From positions 6,510,001 through 6,574,000 of the forward strand of contig NZ_CP139558.1 in assembly GCF_034262375.1 (NCBI RefSeq): a DNA stretch of 64,000 bases, read 5' to 3'. Under the pieces are notes generated by a model. The model did no database searches. It had not been told where the DNA came from and saw only the letters and a program-made list of their open reading frames with translations. Shown here piece after piece: positions 35,760 through 44,674 of the stretch (its first letter is position 1; every line of letters begins with the position of its first letter). Both the position numbers and the translations under genes were made by a program. The DNA is from Mucilaginibacter sabulilitoris (GTDB taxonomy: Bacteria; Bacteroidota; Bacteroidia; Sphingobacteriales; Sphingobacteriaceae).

Positions 35760-37091
35760 ATGTACAACCTACTTGTTTCTCCCGAAAACGTACAGGCTTC
35801 GTTACAAAAGCACGTACTTGCCGATGGGTTCGACCTCACTTTTGATATGGAAAAAAGTAAGGGTGTTTATATTTACGATGCTAAATATAACCGGACGCTG
35901 CTTGATTTTTTTACCTGTTTTGCTTCGGTGCCCTTAGGTTATAATCACCCAAAAATGGTGAACGATGAGGAGTTTAAAAAAAATCTGATGCTGGCAGCTT
36001 TAACCAATCCATCAAACTCGGATATATATACCGCCCAGTACGCTCAGTTTGTAGAAACCTTTGCCAGAGTAGGCATACCTGATTATCTGCCCCATGCCTT
36101 TTTTATATCGGGTGGTTCATTAGCTATTGAAAACGCGTTAAAAGTAGCAATGGATTGGAAAGTACAGAAAAATTTTGCCAGAGGCTACACCAAAGAGAAA
36201 GGGCATAAAGTACTGCACTTTGAACACGCTTTCCACGGCCGTTCTGGCTATACCTTAAGCCTTACCAATACGCTGCCCAATAAAACAAAATGGTTTGCCA
36301 AGTTCGACTGGCCCCGCGTATCAGTACCTTATATTAAATTTCCATACAGCGACAGCAACCATGACGACCTGGTACAGCGTGAGCAGTTTTCTATTTCACA
36401 GATCAGGACAGCCTTTGCCGAGAATAAGGATGATATATGCGCAATTATTATTGAGCCGGTACAATCTGAAGGGGGCGATAACCACGTACGCAAGGAGTTC
36501 CTTGAAAAATTAAGGGAGCTGGCCGACGAATATGAGGCCATGCTTATATATGACGAAGTGCAAACCGGGGTTGGCCTTACCGGCAAATTCTGGTGCCATG
36601 AACATTTTGGAGAAAAGGCCCGTCCGGATATTTTAGCATTTGGCAAAAAGATGCAGGTATGCGGCATATTAGCCGGCAACCGTGTTGACGAGGTGGAGAA
36701 CAATGTTTTCAAGGTATCATCGCGCATTAACTCTACCTGGGGTGGTAGCCTGGTTGACATGGTAAGGGCATCAAAAATCATGGATATTATTGAAGAAGAT
36801 GACCTTTGCGAAAACGCGGCTCAAATGGGCGAATACCTGCAAAACCAGTTAAGTGAAATCGCCGCCAGAACTCCCGTGATAAGCAATGTACGTGGCAAAG
36901 GCTTACTTACCGCGTTTGATTTTCCTGACAAAAGCAAACGCGATGCATTTATTAACCGTGGTTTCGACAATAATATTATGTATTTAGGCTGCGGAGATAA
37001 AAGCGTACGTTTCAGACCCGCGCTTATCATTGAAAAAGAGCACGTTAACCACGGACTCGACGTACTTGAAAAAATATCACGTACTTTATAA
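35760..37091 (+). CDS. lat: L-lysine 6-transaminase
   Basis: 443 residues of class III PLP aminotransferases. The overall sequence fits lysine 6-transaminase: FTCFASVPLGYNHPKMVNDEEF, FFISGGSLAIENALKVAMDWK, EHAFHGRSGYTLSLTNT, LIYDEVQTGVGLTGKFWCHEHFG with the PLP Asp, and ILAFGKKMQVCGILAG with the Schiff-base Lys. Moves the epsilon-amino group of lysine to 2-oxoglutarate, giving aminoadipate semialdehyde, for lysine breakdown. Single gene with its own strong promoter. Confidence 0.85.
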   Translation: MYNLLVSPENVQASLQKHVLADGFDLTFDMEKSKGVYIYDAKYNRTLLDFFTCFASVPLGYNHPKMVNDEEFKKNLMLAALTNPSNSDIYTAQYAQFVETFARVGIPDYLPHAFFISGGSLAIENALKVAMDWKVQKNFARGYTKEKGHKVLHFEHAFHGRSGYTLSLTNTLPNKTKWFAKFDWPRVSVPYIKFPYSDSNHDDLVQREQFSISQIRTAFAENKDDICAIIIEPVQSEGGDNHVRKEFLEKLRELADEYEAMLIYDEVQTGVGLTGKFWCHEHFGEKARPDILAFGKKMQVCGILAGNRVDEVENNVFKVSSRINSTWGGSLVDMVRASKIMDIIEEDDLCENAAQMGEYLQNQLSEIAARTPVISNVRGKGLLTAFDFPDKSKRDAFINRGFDNNIMYLGCGDKSVRFRPALIIEKEHVNHGLDVLEKISRTL

Positions 37092-37276
37092 TAACTAATA
37101 ATATCGTTGCAAGTAAATTAGTTCCCTCTACAAAGCATCCGATTTTAATATATAATATGTAATTAAGCCGTTGTAGTGAACAAAGAATGGCTCATTTGGA
37201 GCGCCTTGGAGAGTAAAATATTAATATATACTATTTTTTAACCAAAATACGCTATATTTTTAATTATTATTCGAGT

Positions 37277-37284
37277 TAAATTTG
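37277..37284 (+). promoter_or_regulatory. -7 box of the 145-residue protein gene
   Basis: TAAATTTG, exact TAnnTTTG, 43 bases before the ATG at 37327. The rest of the gap from 37092 is very AT-rich with no ORF. Confidence 0.45.
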
Positions 37285-37326
37285 TACTATCCCTATTAAA
37301 GTATAAATCAATTCTTTTTTTACGCC

Positions 37327-37764
37327 ATGAGCAAACACATAGAGAAATTAAAGAAACAACTTGTTGAGGTGTCTGAAGTTGTTAATTCGTTCCAATCCGA
37401 AGCTGTGCAGGTGCGGATCATTGAACGCTTATTAGATGTAATGATAGAATCCGAAAAAGTGGATGCGGACGGATCTGAGATATACAGCAAAAAAGGTCGT
37501 AGAATGCGCCCAGATGAAGAAAATTTCGCATCAGCCAGTCGTAAAAAACCAGGCGCCACCAAAATACTTAATCAATTATTGAACACTGATTTCTTTAACG
37601 AATCACGCTCAATATCATCAATTGCCAATTATTGCAAAGAACAGTTTGACTCAGATTTTAAAACCTCAGAACTTTCGGGCATATTATTAAAACTTGCTAA
37701 TGAGGGTAAACTCAGAAGGGAAAGAAGCAATGAAAATAACCGCTTCGAATATATAAAAGCCTGA
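37327..37764 (+). CDS. Conserved hypothetical with winged-helix-like C terminus
   Basis: 145 residues, no signal or membrane segment. N-terminal helix (KHIEKLKKQLVEVSEVVNSF), then a basic middle (KKGRRMRPDEEN, ASRKKPGATKILNQLL), and a C-terminal part RSISSIANYCKEQFDSDFKTSELSGILLKLANEGKLRRERS that reads like a winged helix. Probably a nucleic-acid-binding regulator; I do not recognise the family. Followed by a long symmetric terminator. Confidence 0.7.
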   Translation: MSKHIEKLKKQLVEVSEVVNSFQSEAVQVRIIERLLDVMIESEKVDADGSEIYSKKGRRMRPDEENFASASRKKPGATKILNQLLNTDFFNESRSISSIANYCKEQFDSDFKTSELSGILLKLANEGKLRRERSNENNRFEYIKA

Positions 37765-37780
37765 TATTAATTTGCTTACA

Positions 37781-37830
37781 TATTAATAAATAAGCCGCAG
37801 CGTTAATACATTGCGGCTTATTTATTAATA
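37781..37830. terminator. Bidirectional terminator between convergent genes
   Basis: A perfect 19-base stem from TATTAATAAATAAGCCGCA to its complement TGCGGCTTATTTATTAATA with a 12-base loop, and A/T runs on both sides. It serves the hypothetical gene on plus and bshB1 on minus. Confidence 0.75.
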
Positions 37831-37843
37831 GTTAATATAGATA

Positions 37844-38569
37844 TTATTTTAAGTAAAATAAATTATCTACTCCTAAAATCTTTCTACTGGTAAATCCTTC
37901 GGCATATTTTACTGATATGCTTTTACCAAACTCAATGGCACGGGCCTCAACAACTTTAATAAATTGCGGCGATGAAATATAGGTTTGTGGTTCGTCTCCC
38001 CAGTCAGGGTTATAAAATTGCGAACCAAAAGCGTAAATACTCTCTATTTTTTTATCCCAGTAATCAGTAACATCAATTAAAATATCAGGTTTAATGTAAT
38101 TATCCTGTATAAAATGTAAAACATGATCAGGTCGCCACGCTTGTTGCACTACGCCGTCGTCATCCAGGGTTTCAATTTTACGCAGTCCTGCCAAAAAAGC
38201 CGATGCTTCTACCAGTTCGTTGGCCCGTCCATGATCCGGGTGCCTGTCATGGTAAGCATTGGTTATTACAATTGCAGGCTGGTATTTGCGTATGGCAGCT
38301 ATAACCTTCAACTGGTACTCTTTGGTATTCTCAAAAAAAGCATCGGGCAGGGCCAGGTTCTCCCTTACGGCAAGCCCTAATATTTTTGCAGCGGCTGCCG
38401 CTTCCTGGGCTCTGATCTCTGCCGACCCCCTTGTTCCCAGTTCACCAAGGGTAAGGTCGACAATACCTACCTTTTTACCCATGGCTATATGTTTTAAGAT
38501 AGTGCCTGAGCACCCCAGTTCGGCATCGTCGGGATGAACCGATAAGACTAATATATCTAATTTAAGCAT
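37844..38569 (-). CDS. bshB1: Bacillithiol biosynthesis deacetylase BshB1
   Basis: 241 residues of the PIG-L/LmbE deacetylase fold: LSVHPDDAELGCSGTI with the Zn ligands HPDDAE, TLGELGTRGSAEIRAQEAAAAA, and YHDRHPDHGRANELV for the third ligand. The size and GTRGSAEIR pattern match BshB1, which deacetylates GlcNAc-malate in bacillithiol synthesis. Last gene of a three-gene operon with a glutathione-peroxidase-like gene, fitting redox control through a low-molecular-weight thiol. Confidence 0.88.
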   Translation of the reverse strand: MLKLDILVLSVHPDDAELGCSGTILKHIAMGKKVGIVDLTLGELGTRGSAEIRAQEAAAAAKILGLAVRENLALPDAFFENTKEYQLKVIAAIRKYQPAIVITNAYHDRHPDHGRANELVEASAFLAGLRKIETLDDDGVVQQAWRPDHVLHFIQDNYIKPDILIDVTDYWDKKIESIYAFGSQFYNPDWGDEPQTYISSPQFIKVVEARAIEFGKSISVKYAEGFTSRKILGVDNLFYLK

Positions 38570-38583
38570 AAATGTGGATTGAA

Positions 38584-39084
38584 TTAACGAGCGACCGATA
38601 AAAGGCGCTCAATTTTTTTCCTGATCTTTGAAGAGGTGGGTTTGGTAAAAGGATAATAAAAATCAGTTACATGGCCTAATTGATCAATCAAAAACTTATG
38701 AAAATTCCATCGGGGGACTGACTTAAGGCGACCATTATCTTTTCTGGTGGCAAAAAACTGGTACAATGGATGCGCATACGGGCCGCGCACCCTTATTTTA
38801 TCAAATACAGGATAATTAGCTCCGGCATTATCACAAAAAGCCGCAATGGCCGCTCCTTCCAGAGGCTCCTGCCCGCCAAAATCATTAGACGGAAAGGCCA
38901 GTATTTCAAAATCCCTGTCCTTAAACTGCTCCTTCAAAATGGCCAATTCTTTAAGTTGCGGTGTAAACCCGCACTGGGAGGCTGTATTAACTATTAAAAG
39001 TACTTTATCTTTATATGCAGATAAGCTGATCTCTTCACCGCTTAATGTATAAACATTAAACCTGTAGATACTGTTATTATCCAT
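38584..39084 (-). CDS. Glutathione peroxidase family protein
   Basis: 166 residues. NTASQCGFTPQLKELAIL has the peroxidatic Cys in the NVAS-C-G motif (here NTASQCGFT), with FPSNDFGGQEPL carrying the catalytic Gln and RWNFHKFLIDQLGHV the Trp and Asn. Bacterial members with a second Cys use thioredoxin rather than glutathione. Sits 14 bases before bshB1 and 2 bases after the DUF4294 gene, so one transcript. Confidence 0.85.
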   Translation of the reverse strand: MDNNSIYRFNVYTLSGEEISLSAYKDKVLLIVNTASQCGFTPQLKELAILKEQFKDRDFEILAFPSNDFGGQEPLEGAAIAAFCDNAGANYPVFDKIRVRGPYAHPLYQFFATRKDNGRLKSVPRWNFHKFLIDQLGHVTDFYYPFTKPTSSKIRKKIERLLSVAR

Positions 39085-39086
39085 TA

Positions 39087-39704
39087 TTAATTGTTAGTGG
39101 AAGTATATCCGGCCTGCCTAAGTATAGCCTCGATATCTTTCTGCTCTTCAGGGTCATAGGTTTCCTTTAGGTTATGGCCAAATATACTGGCAACTGATTG
39201 AAACATAAATGCTTTAAAACCGCCCTTCAGTTCTTTAACCATTGCAAAACTGGTAGTACCGGTTTCGCGGTCAATCAGCTTTATCAAAACCTCACCCTGA
39301 CTAATTGTCAGATTTTTTATTTCCTTGTTAAACAATGTTTTTATTTCCGTTTCACAGGCTTTCACCAGCTCCTTTTGCTTGTGTTTATCTCCTGTAAGTG
39401 CCAGGTCGCGTTGCAACTGGCGATAGCGTTCCCCCGCAAAACGTGCGTAAGGCAACACTTTGAACACATTATACCTTAGTCTGAGGTAAGCCATACGGTC
39501 GGCCTCACTGGCAAATATACGTGTATCAACAATTTTCACTTCGGGTGTAACAATCCAGGGGACCAATTCTCCGTCAAGATCGGTCATAGCCGTTTTGATG
39601 GTATCATTTTTGCCTAAACTTACTGGTGCAGGTTTATCTGTCTGGGCCCGCAGCGAGCCCGTTATGCAACAACAAAACAACAACAGAAAACCAATAAATT
39701 TCAT
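39087..39704 (-). CDS. DUF4294 exported protein
   Basis: 205 residues with a signal peptide (MKFIGFLLLFCCCITGSLRA). The DUF4294 core is clear: IVTPEVKIVDTRIFASEADRMAYLRLRYNVFKVLPYARFA, then basic helices (RQLQRDLALTGDKHKQKELVKACETEIK). The family is restricted to Bacteroidota and uncharacterised. First gene of the operon with gpx and bshB1, only two bases from gpx. Confidence 0.8.
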   Translation of the reverse strand: MKFIGFLLLFCCCITGSLRAQTDKPAPVSLGKNDTIKTAMTDLDGELVPWIVTPEVKIVDTRIFASEADRMAYLRLRYNVFKVLPYARFAGERYRQLQRDLALTGDKHKQKELVKACETEIKTLFNKEIKNLTISQGEVLIKLIDRETGTTSFAMVKELKGGFKAFMFQSVASIFGHNLKETYDPEEQKDIEAILRQAGYTSTNN

Positions 39705-39718
39705 AATTTTACTTAATA

Positions 39719-39726
39719 CAAAATTA
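39719..39726 (-). promoter_or_regulatory. -7 box of the DUF4294-gpx-bshB1 operon
   Basis: Minus strand TAATTTTG, exact TAnnTTTG, 14 bases before the ATG at 39704. Confidence 0.45.
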
Positions 39727-39812
39727 AAGCAATTTTTTGTGGTATTTTAATATAATCTGTAATAATAATTTATAATTACAAGTTTATCAAGTAATACCAT
39801 TAATATCAACAT

Positions 39813-42035
39813 ATGAAAGAGTTAGTGATTGACCTGGAAGCGGAAAAAAATGAGATATTAAAAAGATATCGCGCCTTACTGCGTGCCTGTAAATCAACCC
39901 TGCAAAAAGGCGATAAGCGCATGATACGCAAGGCATTTGATATGGCCTTGGAAAGCCATAAAGATATGCGCCGTAAAAGCGGCGAGCCCTATATATACCA
40001 TCCCATTGCGGTGGCACAGATAGCCGCTGAAGAAATTGGGTTGGGTACCACCTCCATAGTGTGTGCCCTGCTGCATGACGTGGTTGAAGATACCAACATG
40101 ACGCTGGATGATATTGAGATGGAATTTGGTAAAAAGGTAGCCAAGATCATTGATGGTTTAACCAAAATATCAGGCGTATTTGATACCAATAGCTCTTTAC
40201 AAGCCGAAAATTTCCGTAAAATGCTGCTCACCCTTGCCGATGATGTACGGGTGATATTGATTAAATTGGCCGACCGTCTGCACAACATGCGTACCATGGA
40301 GTTTATGCCGCGCGATAAGCAGCTTAAACTATCGTCAGAAACAGTTTACCTGTATGCCCCGCTGGCACACAGGCTTGGCTTATATACCATAAAATCTGAG
40401 CTGGAAGATCTTTCCATGAAATACATGGAACGCGAAACTTACCAGTTTATTAAAAACAAGCTGAACGAGAAAAAGGCCGAACGGGAAAAATTTATCCGCG
40501 ATTTTATTGAGCCGGTAAAAAAGGTACTTATTGGCCAGGGATTGGATGCTGATCTGTTTGGCAGGCCAAAATCAATACACTCCATCTGGAACAAGATGAA
40601 GAAAAAGTCGATCCCTTTTGAAGAGGTGTATGACCTTTTTGCCATCAGGGTAATTCTGGACAGCGCCCCCGAGCATGAAAAGGCCGATTGCTGGAAAGCC
40701 TACTCAATTGTTACCGATTTGTACCGCCCTAACCCCGACAGGCTGCGCGACTGGATCTCGTCGCCAAAGGCCAATGGTTATGAATCATTACATACCACGG
40801 TAATGGGTCCGCGCGGGCAATGGGTTGAAGTGCAGATACGCACCAAACGCATGAACGAAATTGCCGAAAAAGGTTTTGCCGCACACTGGAAATATAAAGA
40901 ATCATCAACCGATAGCGGGCTCGACCAATGGGTGCAAAAGGTTAGGGATATGCTTAAAAACCCCGACTCGAACGCGCTCGACTTCCTTGACGATTTTAAA
41001 ATGAACCTTTTCAGTGATGAAATATTCATTTTTACGCCAAAAGGTGCGCTTATACAGCTGCCGCTGAATGCCACCGCGCTTGATTTCGCTTTTGAAATAC
41101 ATACCGATGTGGGCGCCAGTTGTATTGGGGCCAAAGTGAACCATAAACTGGTGCCGCTAAGCTATAAACTGCAAAATGGCGACCAGGTGGAGATTATTAC
41201 CTCCAGTAAGCAAACACCCAAGGAAGACTGGCTTAATTTTGTAGTTACCGCGAAAGCGAAGGCGAAAATAAAATCGGCATTAAAAGAAGAAAAAAGGAAA
41301 ATTGCCGAAGATGGTAAGGAGATCCTGGAACGTAAACTCAAATCGCTCAAGATCACCTATAACTCTGAAAATATACATAAGCTGAGCTATTTTTTCAAGC
41401 TCGGATCAACCCAGGACCTGTTTTATAATATTGCCAAGGGTATTATTGACATGAAGGACCTGAAGGACTACCAGGCGTCAGAGAAAATAATTGAAAACAA
41501 GCCCCAGGATAAAATAGAGCAGGAACAGGTTCACAGCATGTTGCGCAACATTAAAACCAAAGACAGTGATATGCTGCTCATTGGCGAGGACATGCAAAAG
41601 ATTGACTATAAACTGGCCAATTGCTGTAATCCTATCCCCGGCGATGATGTATTTGGTTTTGTTACCGTGAGCGACGGTATTAAAATACACCGCACCAACT
41701 GCCCTAATGCCGCTAAACTAATGGCTAATTACGGCTATCGTATTGTGAAAGCCCGGTGGACCAACCAACAGGAACTCGCATTCTTAACCGGTTTACGCAT
41801 TACCGGCATTGACGATGTGGGTTTAATCAATAAACTTACTACGGTAATATCGCACGATTTTAAAGTGAATATCCGCTCCATTACGGTAGATAGTGATAAC
41901 GGCATCTTTGAAGGTTCGCTGATGGTTTATGTTAATGATACCCAGCACCTCGAAAACCTTATCAAGAATTTAAAACTGGTAAAGGGTATTACCTCGGTTA
42001 ACCGTTTTGATTCGGTAATTGAAAAGGCTTCTTAA
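39813..42035 (+). CDS. RelA/SpoT (p)ppGpp synthetase/hydrolase
   Basis: 740 residues with the full long-RSH order: HD hydrolase (about 45-190, YIYHPIAVAQIAAEEIG, ALLHDVVEDTN), synthetase (about 245-380, GRPKSIHSIWNKMKKK, LRDWISSPKANGYESLHTTV, VEVQIRTKRMNEIAEKGFAAHW), TGS (about 400-465, FIFTPKGALIQLPLNATALDFAF), helical and zinc-finger part (ANCCNPIPGDDVFGFV), and ACT (about 660-740). Makes and degrades the stringent-response alarmone. Single RSH gene visible here. No exact -7 box within the upstream gap. Confidence 0.92.
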   Translation: MKELVIDLEAEKNEILKRYRALLRACKSTLQKGDKRMIRKAFDMALESHKDMRRKSGEPYIYHPIAVAQIAAEEIGLGTTSIVCALLHDVVEDTNMTLDDIEMEFGKKVAKIIDGLTKISGVFDTNSSLQAENFRKMLLTLADDVRVILIKLADRLHNMRTMEFMPRDKQLKLSSETVYLYAPLAHRLGLYTIKSELEDLSMKYMERETYQFIKNKLNEKKAEREKFIRDFIEPVKKVLIGQGLDADLFGRPKSIHSIWNKMKKKSIPFEEVYDLFAIRVILDSAPEHEKADCWKAYSIVTDLYRPNPDRLRDWISSPKANGYESLHTTVMGPRGQWVEVQIRTKRMNEIAEKGFAAHWKYKESSTDSGLDQWVQKVRDMLKNPDSNALDFLDDFKMNLFSDEIFIFTPKGALIQLPLNATALDFAFEIHTDVGASCIGAKVNHKLVPLSYKLQNGDQVEIITSSKQTPKEDWLNFVVTAKAKAKIKSALKEEKRKIAEDGKEILERKLKSLKITYNSENIHKLSYFFKLGSTQDLFYNIAKGIIDMKDLKDYQASEKIIENKPQDKIEQEQVHSMLRNIKTKDSDMLLIGEDMQKIDYKLANCCNPIPGDDVFGFVTVSDGIKIHRTNCPNAAKLMANYGYRIVKARWTNQQELAFLTGLRITGIDDVGLINKLTTVISHDFKVNIRSITVDSDNGIFEGSLMVYVNDTQHLENLIKNLKLVKGITSVNRFDSVIEKAS

Positions 42036-42036
42036 A

Positions 42037-42150
42037 CGAGAGGCAAGAGTTAAGAGAGAAGAACCAAGATGTTAAAATCAATTCAAACACATTTTTTGGA
42101 TTATAACTTCTTGTCTCTTGATTCTCATTTCCTGATTCTATCTTTTATTA
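42037..42150. repeat. Word-type inverted repeat (AAGAGTTAAGAGAGAAG)
   Basis: GAGAGGCAAGAGTTAAGAGA then GAAGAACCAAGATGTTA on the left is mirrored, imperfectly, by TAACTTCTTGTCTCTTGATTC on the right. Fills most of the gap between rel and fur. Confidence 0.4.
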
Positions 42151-42151
42151 A

Positions 42152-42159
42152 TAACTTTG
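42152..42159 (+). promoter_or_regulatory. -7 box of fur
   Basis: TAACTTTG, exact TAnnTTTG, 18 bases before the ATG at 42178. Confidence 0.55.
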
Positions 42160-42177
42160 TTCCCTTAATAGACTATT

Positions 42178-42645
42178 ATGCCTCAACAGGATACCATAGC
42201 GCTGGTGAAAAAAATTTTCGAGGCTTATCTCGAAAATAAAAACCTGCGTAAAACGCCCGAGCGTTTTGCTATACTCGAAGAAATTTACTCGCGCACAGAT
42301 CATTTTGATGTGGAATCATTATACATCCACATGAAAAATAAAAAATACCGTGTAAGCCGTGCCACTGTTTATAACACGTTGGAGCTGCTGGTATCATGCG
42401 ACCTGGTTACAAAACACCAGTTCGGTAAAAATATGGCCCAGTTCGAGAAATCGTACGGCTACAAACAACATGACCATATTATTTGCATCGACTGCGGCAA
42501 AGTAGTTGAGTTTTGCGACCCGCGCATACAGCAGATACAAAGCATGATGGGCGATATCTTAAAATTCGAAATCAAACACCACTCCTTAAATCTTTACGGC
42601 AATTGCGTAAAATTAAGGGAGGGTAATTGTGACAGAAAAATTTAA
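42178..42645 (+). CDS. fur: Fur family metalloregulator
   Basis: 155 residues. Winged helix (RKTPERFAILEEIYSRTDHFDVESLYIHMKNK, then VSRATVYNTLELLVSCDLV), then dimerisation domain with YKQHDHIICIDCGKVVEFCD (metal-binding HDH and CxxC) and HHSLNLYGNCVK near the end. Represses iron-uptake or related genes when metal-bound; Zur or PerR cannot be excluded from sequence. Its stop codon overlaps the -7 box of purA. Confidence 0.85.
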   Translation: MPQQDTIALVKKIFEAYLENKNLRKTPERFAILEEIYSRTDHFDVESLYIHMKNKKYRVSRATVYNTLELLVSCDLVTKHQFGKNMAQFEKSYGYKQHDHIICIDCGKVVEFCDPRIQQIQSMMGDILKFEIKHHSLNLYGNCVKLREGNCDRKI

Positions 42646-42650
42646 CTTTG
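42643..42650 (+). promoter_or_regulatory. -7 box of purA, overlapping the fur stop
   Basis: TAACTTTG, exact TAnnTTTG; its first three bases are the TAA stop codon of fur. A TTG lies 13 bases upstream. The ATG at 42684 follows after 33 bases. Confidence 0.5.
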
Positions 42651-42683
42651 CCTCCCTTAATATTATACTCTGAATTTACATAA

Positions 42684-43961
42684 ATGGCTGTTGACGTATT
42701 ATTAGGCCTCCAGTGGGGCGATGAAGGTAAAGGAAAAATTGTTGACGTGCTTAGTGCAGGTTATGACCTGATTGCACGTTTCCAGGGCGGCCCAAATGCC
42801 GGGCACACTTTAGAGTTTGATGGTAAAAAATTCGTTTTAAATACCATTCCTTCGGGCATATTTTTTGAAAACACTATGAACCTTATTGGTAATGGTGTGG
42901 TAATTGACCCTATAACCCTTAAAAAAGAATTAGATAAATTAAAGGATGCCGGGCACGATCTTTTAGCTAAAAAGAATTTACTGATAGCTAAAAAAGCGCA
43001 CCTGATATTACCTACCCACCAGTTGCTCGATGCTGCAAATGAGAAAAAAATGGGTGATGGTAAAATAGGATCTACCTTAAAAGGTATTGGTCCTACTTAT
43101 ATGGATAAAACAGGTCGTAATGGCCTGCGCATTGGCGATATTACTCTGCCTGATTTTAAGGAGCGCTACCAGAAACTGGTTGATAAGCATGTATCCATGC
43201 TACAGGCATTATATGGCGAAGTAGCTGATTTTTCTGAACGCGAAGCAGCCTTTTTTGAAGCATTGGAAGTATTGCGCCAGTTTCCGCTTGTTGATTCGGA
43301 ACACCTGGTAAACAAATACATTAAAGAGGGCAAAAAAGTATTGGCCGAAGGTGCCCAGGGCGCGATGCTTGATATCGATTTTGGATCATACCCTTTTGTT
43401 ACCTCGTCAAACACTACAGCAGCCGGAGCCTGCACAGGCTTAGGTATAGCACCTCAGCAAATTGGCGATGTGATAGGCATTTTCAAGGCTTATTGTACAC
43501 GTGTTGGCGGCGGCCCATTCCCTACCGAACTGGAAAATGAAACCGGCGAAGAATTACGCCGTACAGGCCATGAATTTGGCGCAACAACCGGAAGGCCCCG
43601 CCGTACCGGCTGGATTGACTTACCGGCTTTAAAATATGCCATTATGCTTAACGGCGTTACCCAACTGGTAATGACCAAAGCCGATGTATTGAGCGGCTTT
43701 GATAAAATATATGCATGTACGCATTACAACTACCTGGGAGAAAAAATAGACTACATGCCATATGATATTTGCTCGGTAAGTCCTGAACCAATTTTGAAAG
43801 AAATTGATGGCTGGAACGAAGATTTAACCGGCATTACCGAACTATCCCAGATCCCGGCCAAACTGCAATCATACATTGATTATTTAGAAACCGAGCTTGG
43901 CGTTCCGGTAAAATACCTATCTGTAGGTCCGGACAGGAAACAGACTCTGGTATTGCATTAA
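42684..43961 (+). CDS. purA: Adenylosuccinate synthase
   Basis: 425 residues. Joins IMP and aspartate with GTP on the way to AMP. GLQWGDEGKGKIVDVLSAG holds the phosphate loop and catalytic residues, RFQGGPNAGHTLEFDGKKF the IMP-binding part, GIGPTYMDKTGRNGLRIGD and GATTGRPRRTGWIDL the Asp-binding loop. Complete and of normal length. Own promoter inside the fur stop and own hairpin terminator. Confidence 0.95.
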   Translation: MAVDVLLGLQWGDEGKGKIVDVLSAGYDLIARFQGGPNAGHTLEFDGKKFVLNTIPSGIFFENTMNLIGNGVVIDPITLKKELDKLKDAGHDLLAKKNLLIAKKAHLILPTHQLLDAANEKKMGDGKIGSTLKGIGPTYMDKTGRNGLRIGDITLPDFKERYQKLVDKHVSMLQALYGEVADFSEREAAFFEALEVLRQFPLVDSEHLVNKYIKEGKKVLAEGAQGAMLDIDFGSYPFVTSSNTTAAGACTGLGIAPQQIGDVIGIFKAYCTRVGGGPFPTELENETGEELRRTGHEFGATTGRPRRTGWIDLPALKYAIMLNGVTQLVMTKADVLSGFDKIYACTHYNYLGEKIDYMPYDICSVSPEPILKEIDGWNEDLTGITELSQIPAKLQSYIDYLETELGVPVKYLSVGPDRKQTLVLH

Positions 43962-43984
43962 TATTTTCGGTTTTGCAACTCTTC

Positions 43985-44036
43985 AAAAACGAAGAAGCCG
44001 TCTCATAAGTCAATTATGAGGCGGCATTTCGTTTTT
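43985..44036 (+). terminator. Terminator of purA
   Basis: AAAAACGAA-GAAGCCG-T-CTCATAA pairs with TTATGAG-G-CGGCAT-TTCGTTTTT across a five-base loop, with a T-rich end. Confidence 0.65.
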
Positions 44037-44135
44037 GGTATCAAATCTACTCCGATTTGCCTTAACCGCCCCTCCATTTTCACCGGGTAAACCTACCTGT
44101 TTACCGTTTATTTGCCCAATGCCACCAACTTTGCC

Positions 44136-44166
44136 TTGTGGTACCCTATATAGTGGCGTAGTTTTA
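44136..44166 (+). promoter_or_regulatory. Promoter of the first LiaF-like gene
   Basis: TTG at 44136-44138, 20-base spacer, TAGTTTTA at 44159-44166 (one mismatch from TAnnTTTG). The bases after it (GGTATAATTTAATA) match the stretch after the promoter of the second paralogue (GATATGATTTAATA). Confidence 0.45.
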
Positions 44167-44189
44167 GGTATAATTTAATACTTAAAACG

Positions 44190-44591
44190 ATGAACAACGA
44201 TATAGAAACTACCATTACTCCCAATAATAGCAAAACCGCCGCAGGGGTAATTTTATTGGCCATAGGCAGTATATTACTGATCAGGCAATTCGACTTATTT
44301 TTTACGCCCGATTGGCTGTTTAGCTGGCCCATGTGGGTTATAGCATGGGGTTTATATATGGGCGCTAAATATAATTTCCGTAAACCATCATGGATCATGA
44401 TCATGTTAATAGGCTTAGCCTTTTTACTTGACCAGAACATTCCCGGTGCCGACAATATTGTTTGGCCTGTAGCTATAATGGGTTTTGGCGCATGGATGAT
44501 ATTTAAGCCCCAAAAACATAAGGAAGATTATTATTTTGAAAAACCAAAAAGCACTTTTCATTTTGGTAAACCAACCGAACCAGAGGCATAA
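44190..44591 (+). CDS. LiaF N-terminal-like four-helix membrane protein
   Basis: 133 residues, four membrane helices and a charged tail (EDYYFEKPKSTFHF). FSWPMWVIAWGLYMGAKYNFRKPSW and GADNIVWPVAIMGFGAWMIF match the membrane half of the LiaF/DUF5668 family. LiaF-like proteins damp cell-envelope stress two-component systems in Firmicutes. It lacks the soluble half present in the next gene, its clear paralogue. Both start with MNNDI, and both have the same promoter layout. Confidence 0.75.
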   Translation: MNNDIETTITPNNSKTAAGVILLAIGSILLIRQFDLFFTPDWLFSWPMWVIAWGLYMGAKYNFRKPSWIMIMLIGLAFLLDQNIPGADNIVWPVAIMGFGAWMIFKPQKHKEDYYFEKPKSTFHFGKPTEPEA

Positions 44592-44617
44592 TTTAATAGT
44601 TTGTTTTCAATTAATAT

Positions 44618-44649
44618 AAGGGGGGTACCGCTTGGGTATTCCCCTTTTT
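44618..44649 (+). terminator. Terminator of the first LiaF-like gene
   Basis: AAGGGG-GG-TACC pairs with GGTA-TT-CCCCTT around GCTTG, followed by a T-run. Confidence 0.6.
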
Positions 44650-44674
44650 GTTGAGTATTCAGGTTGTTATCAAC

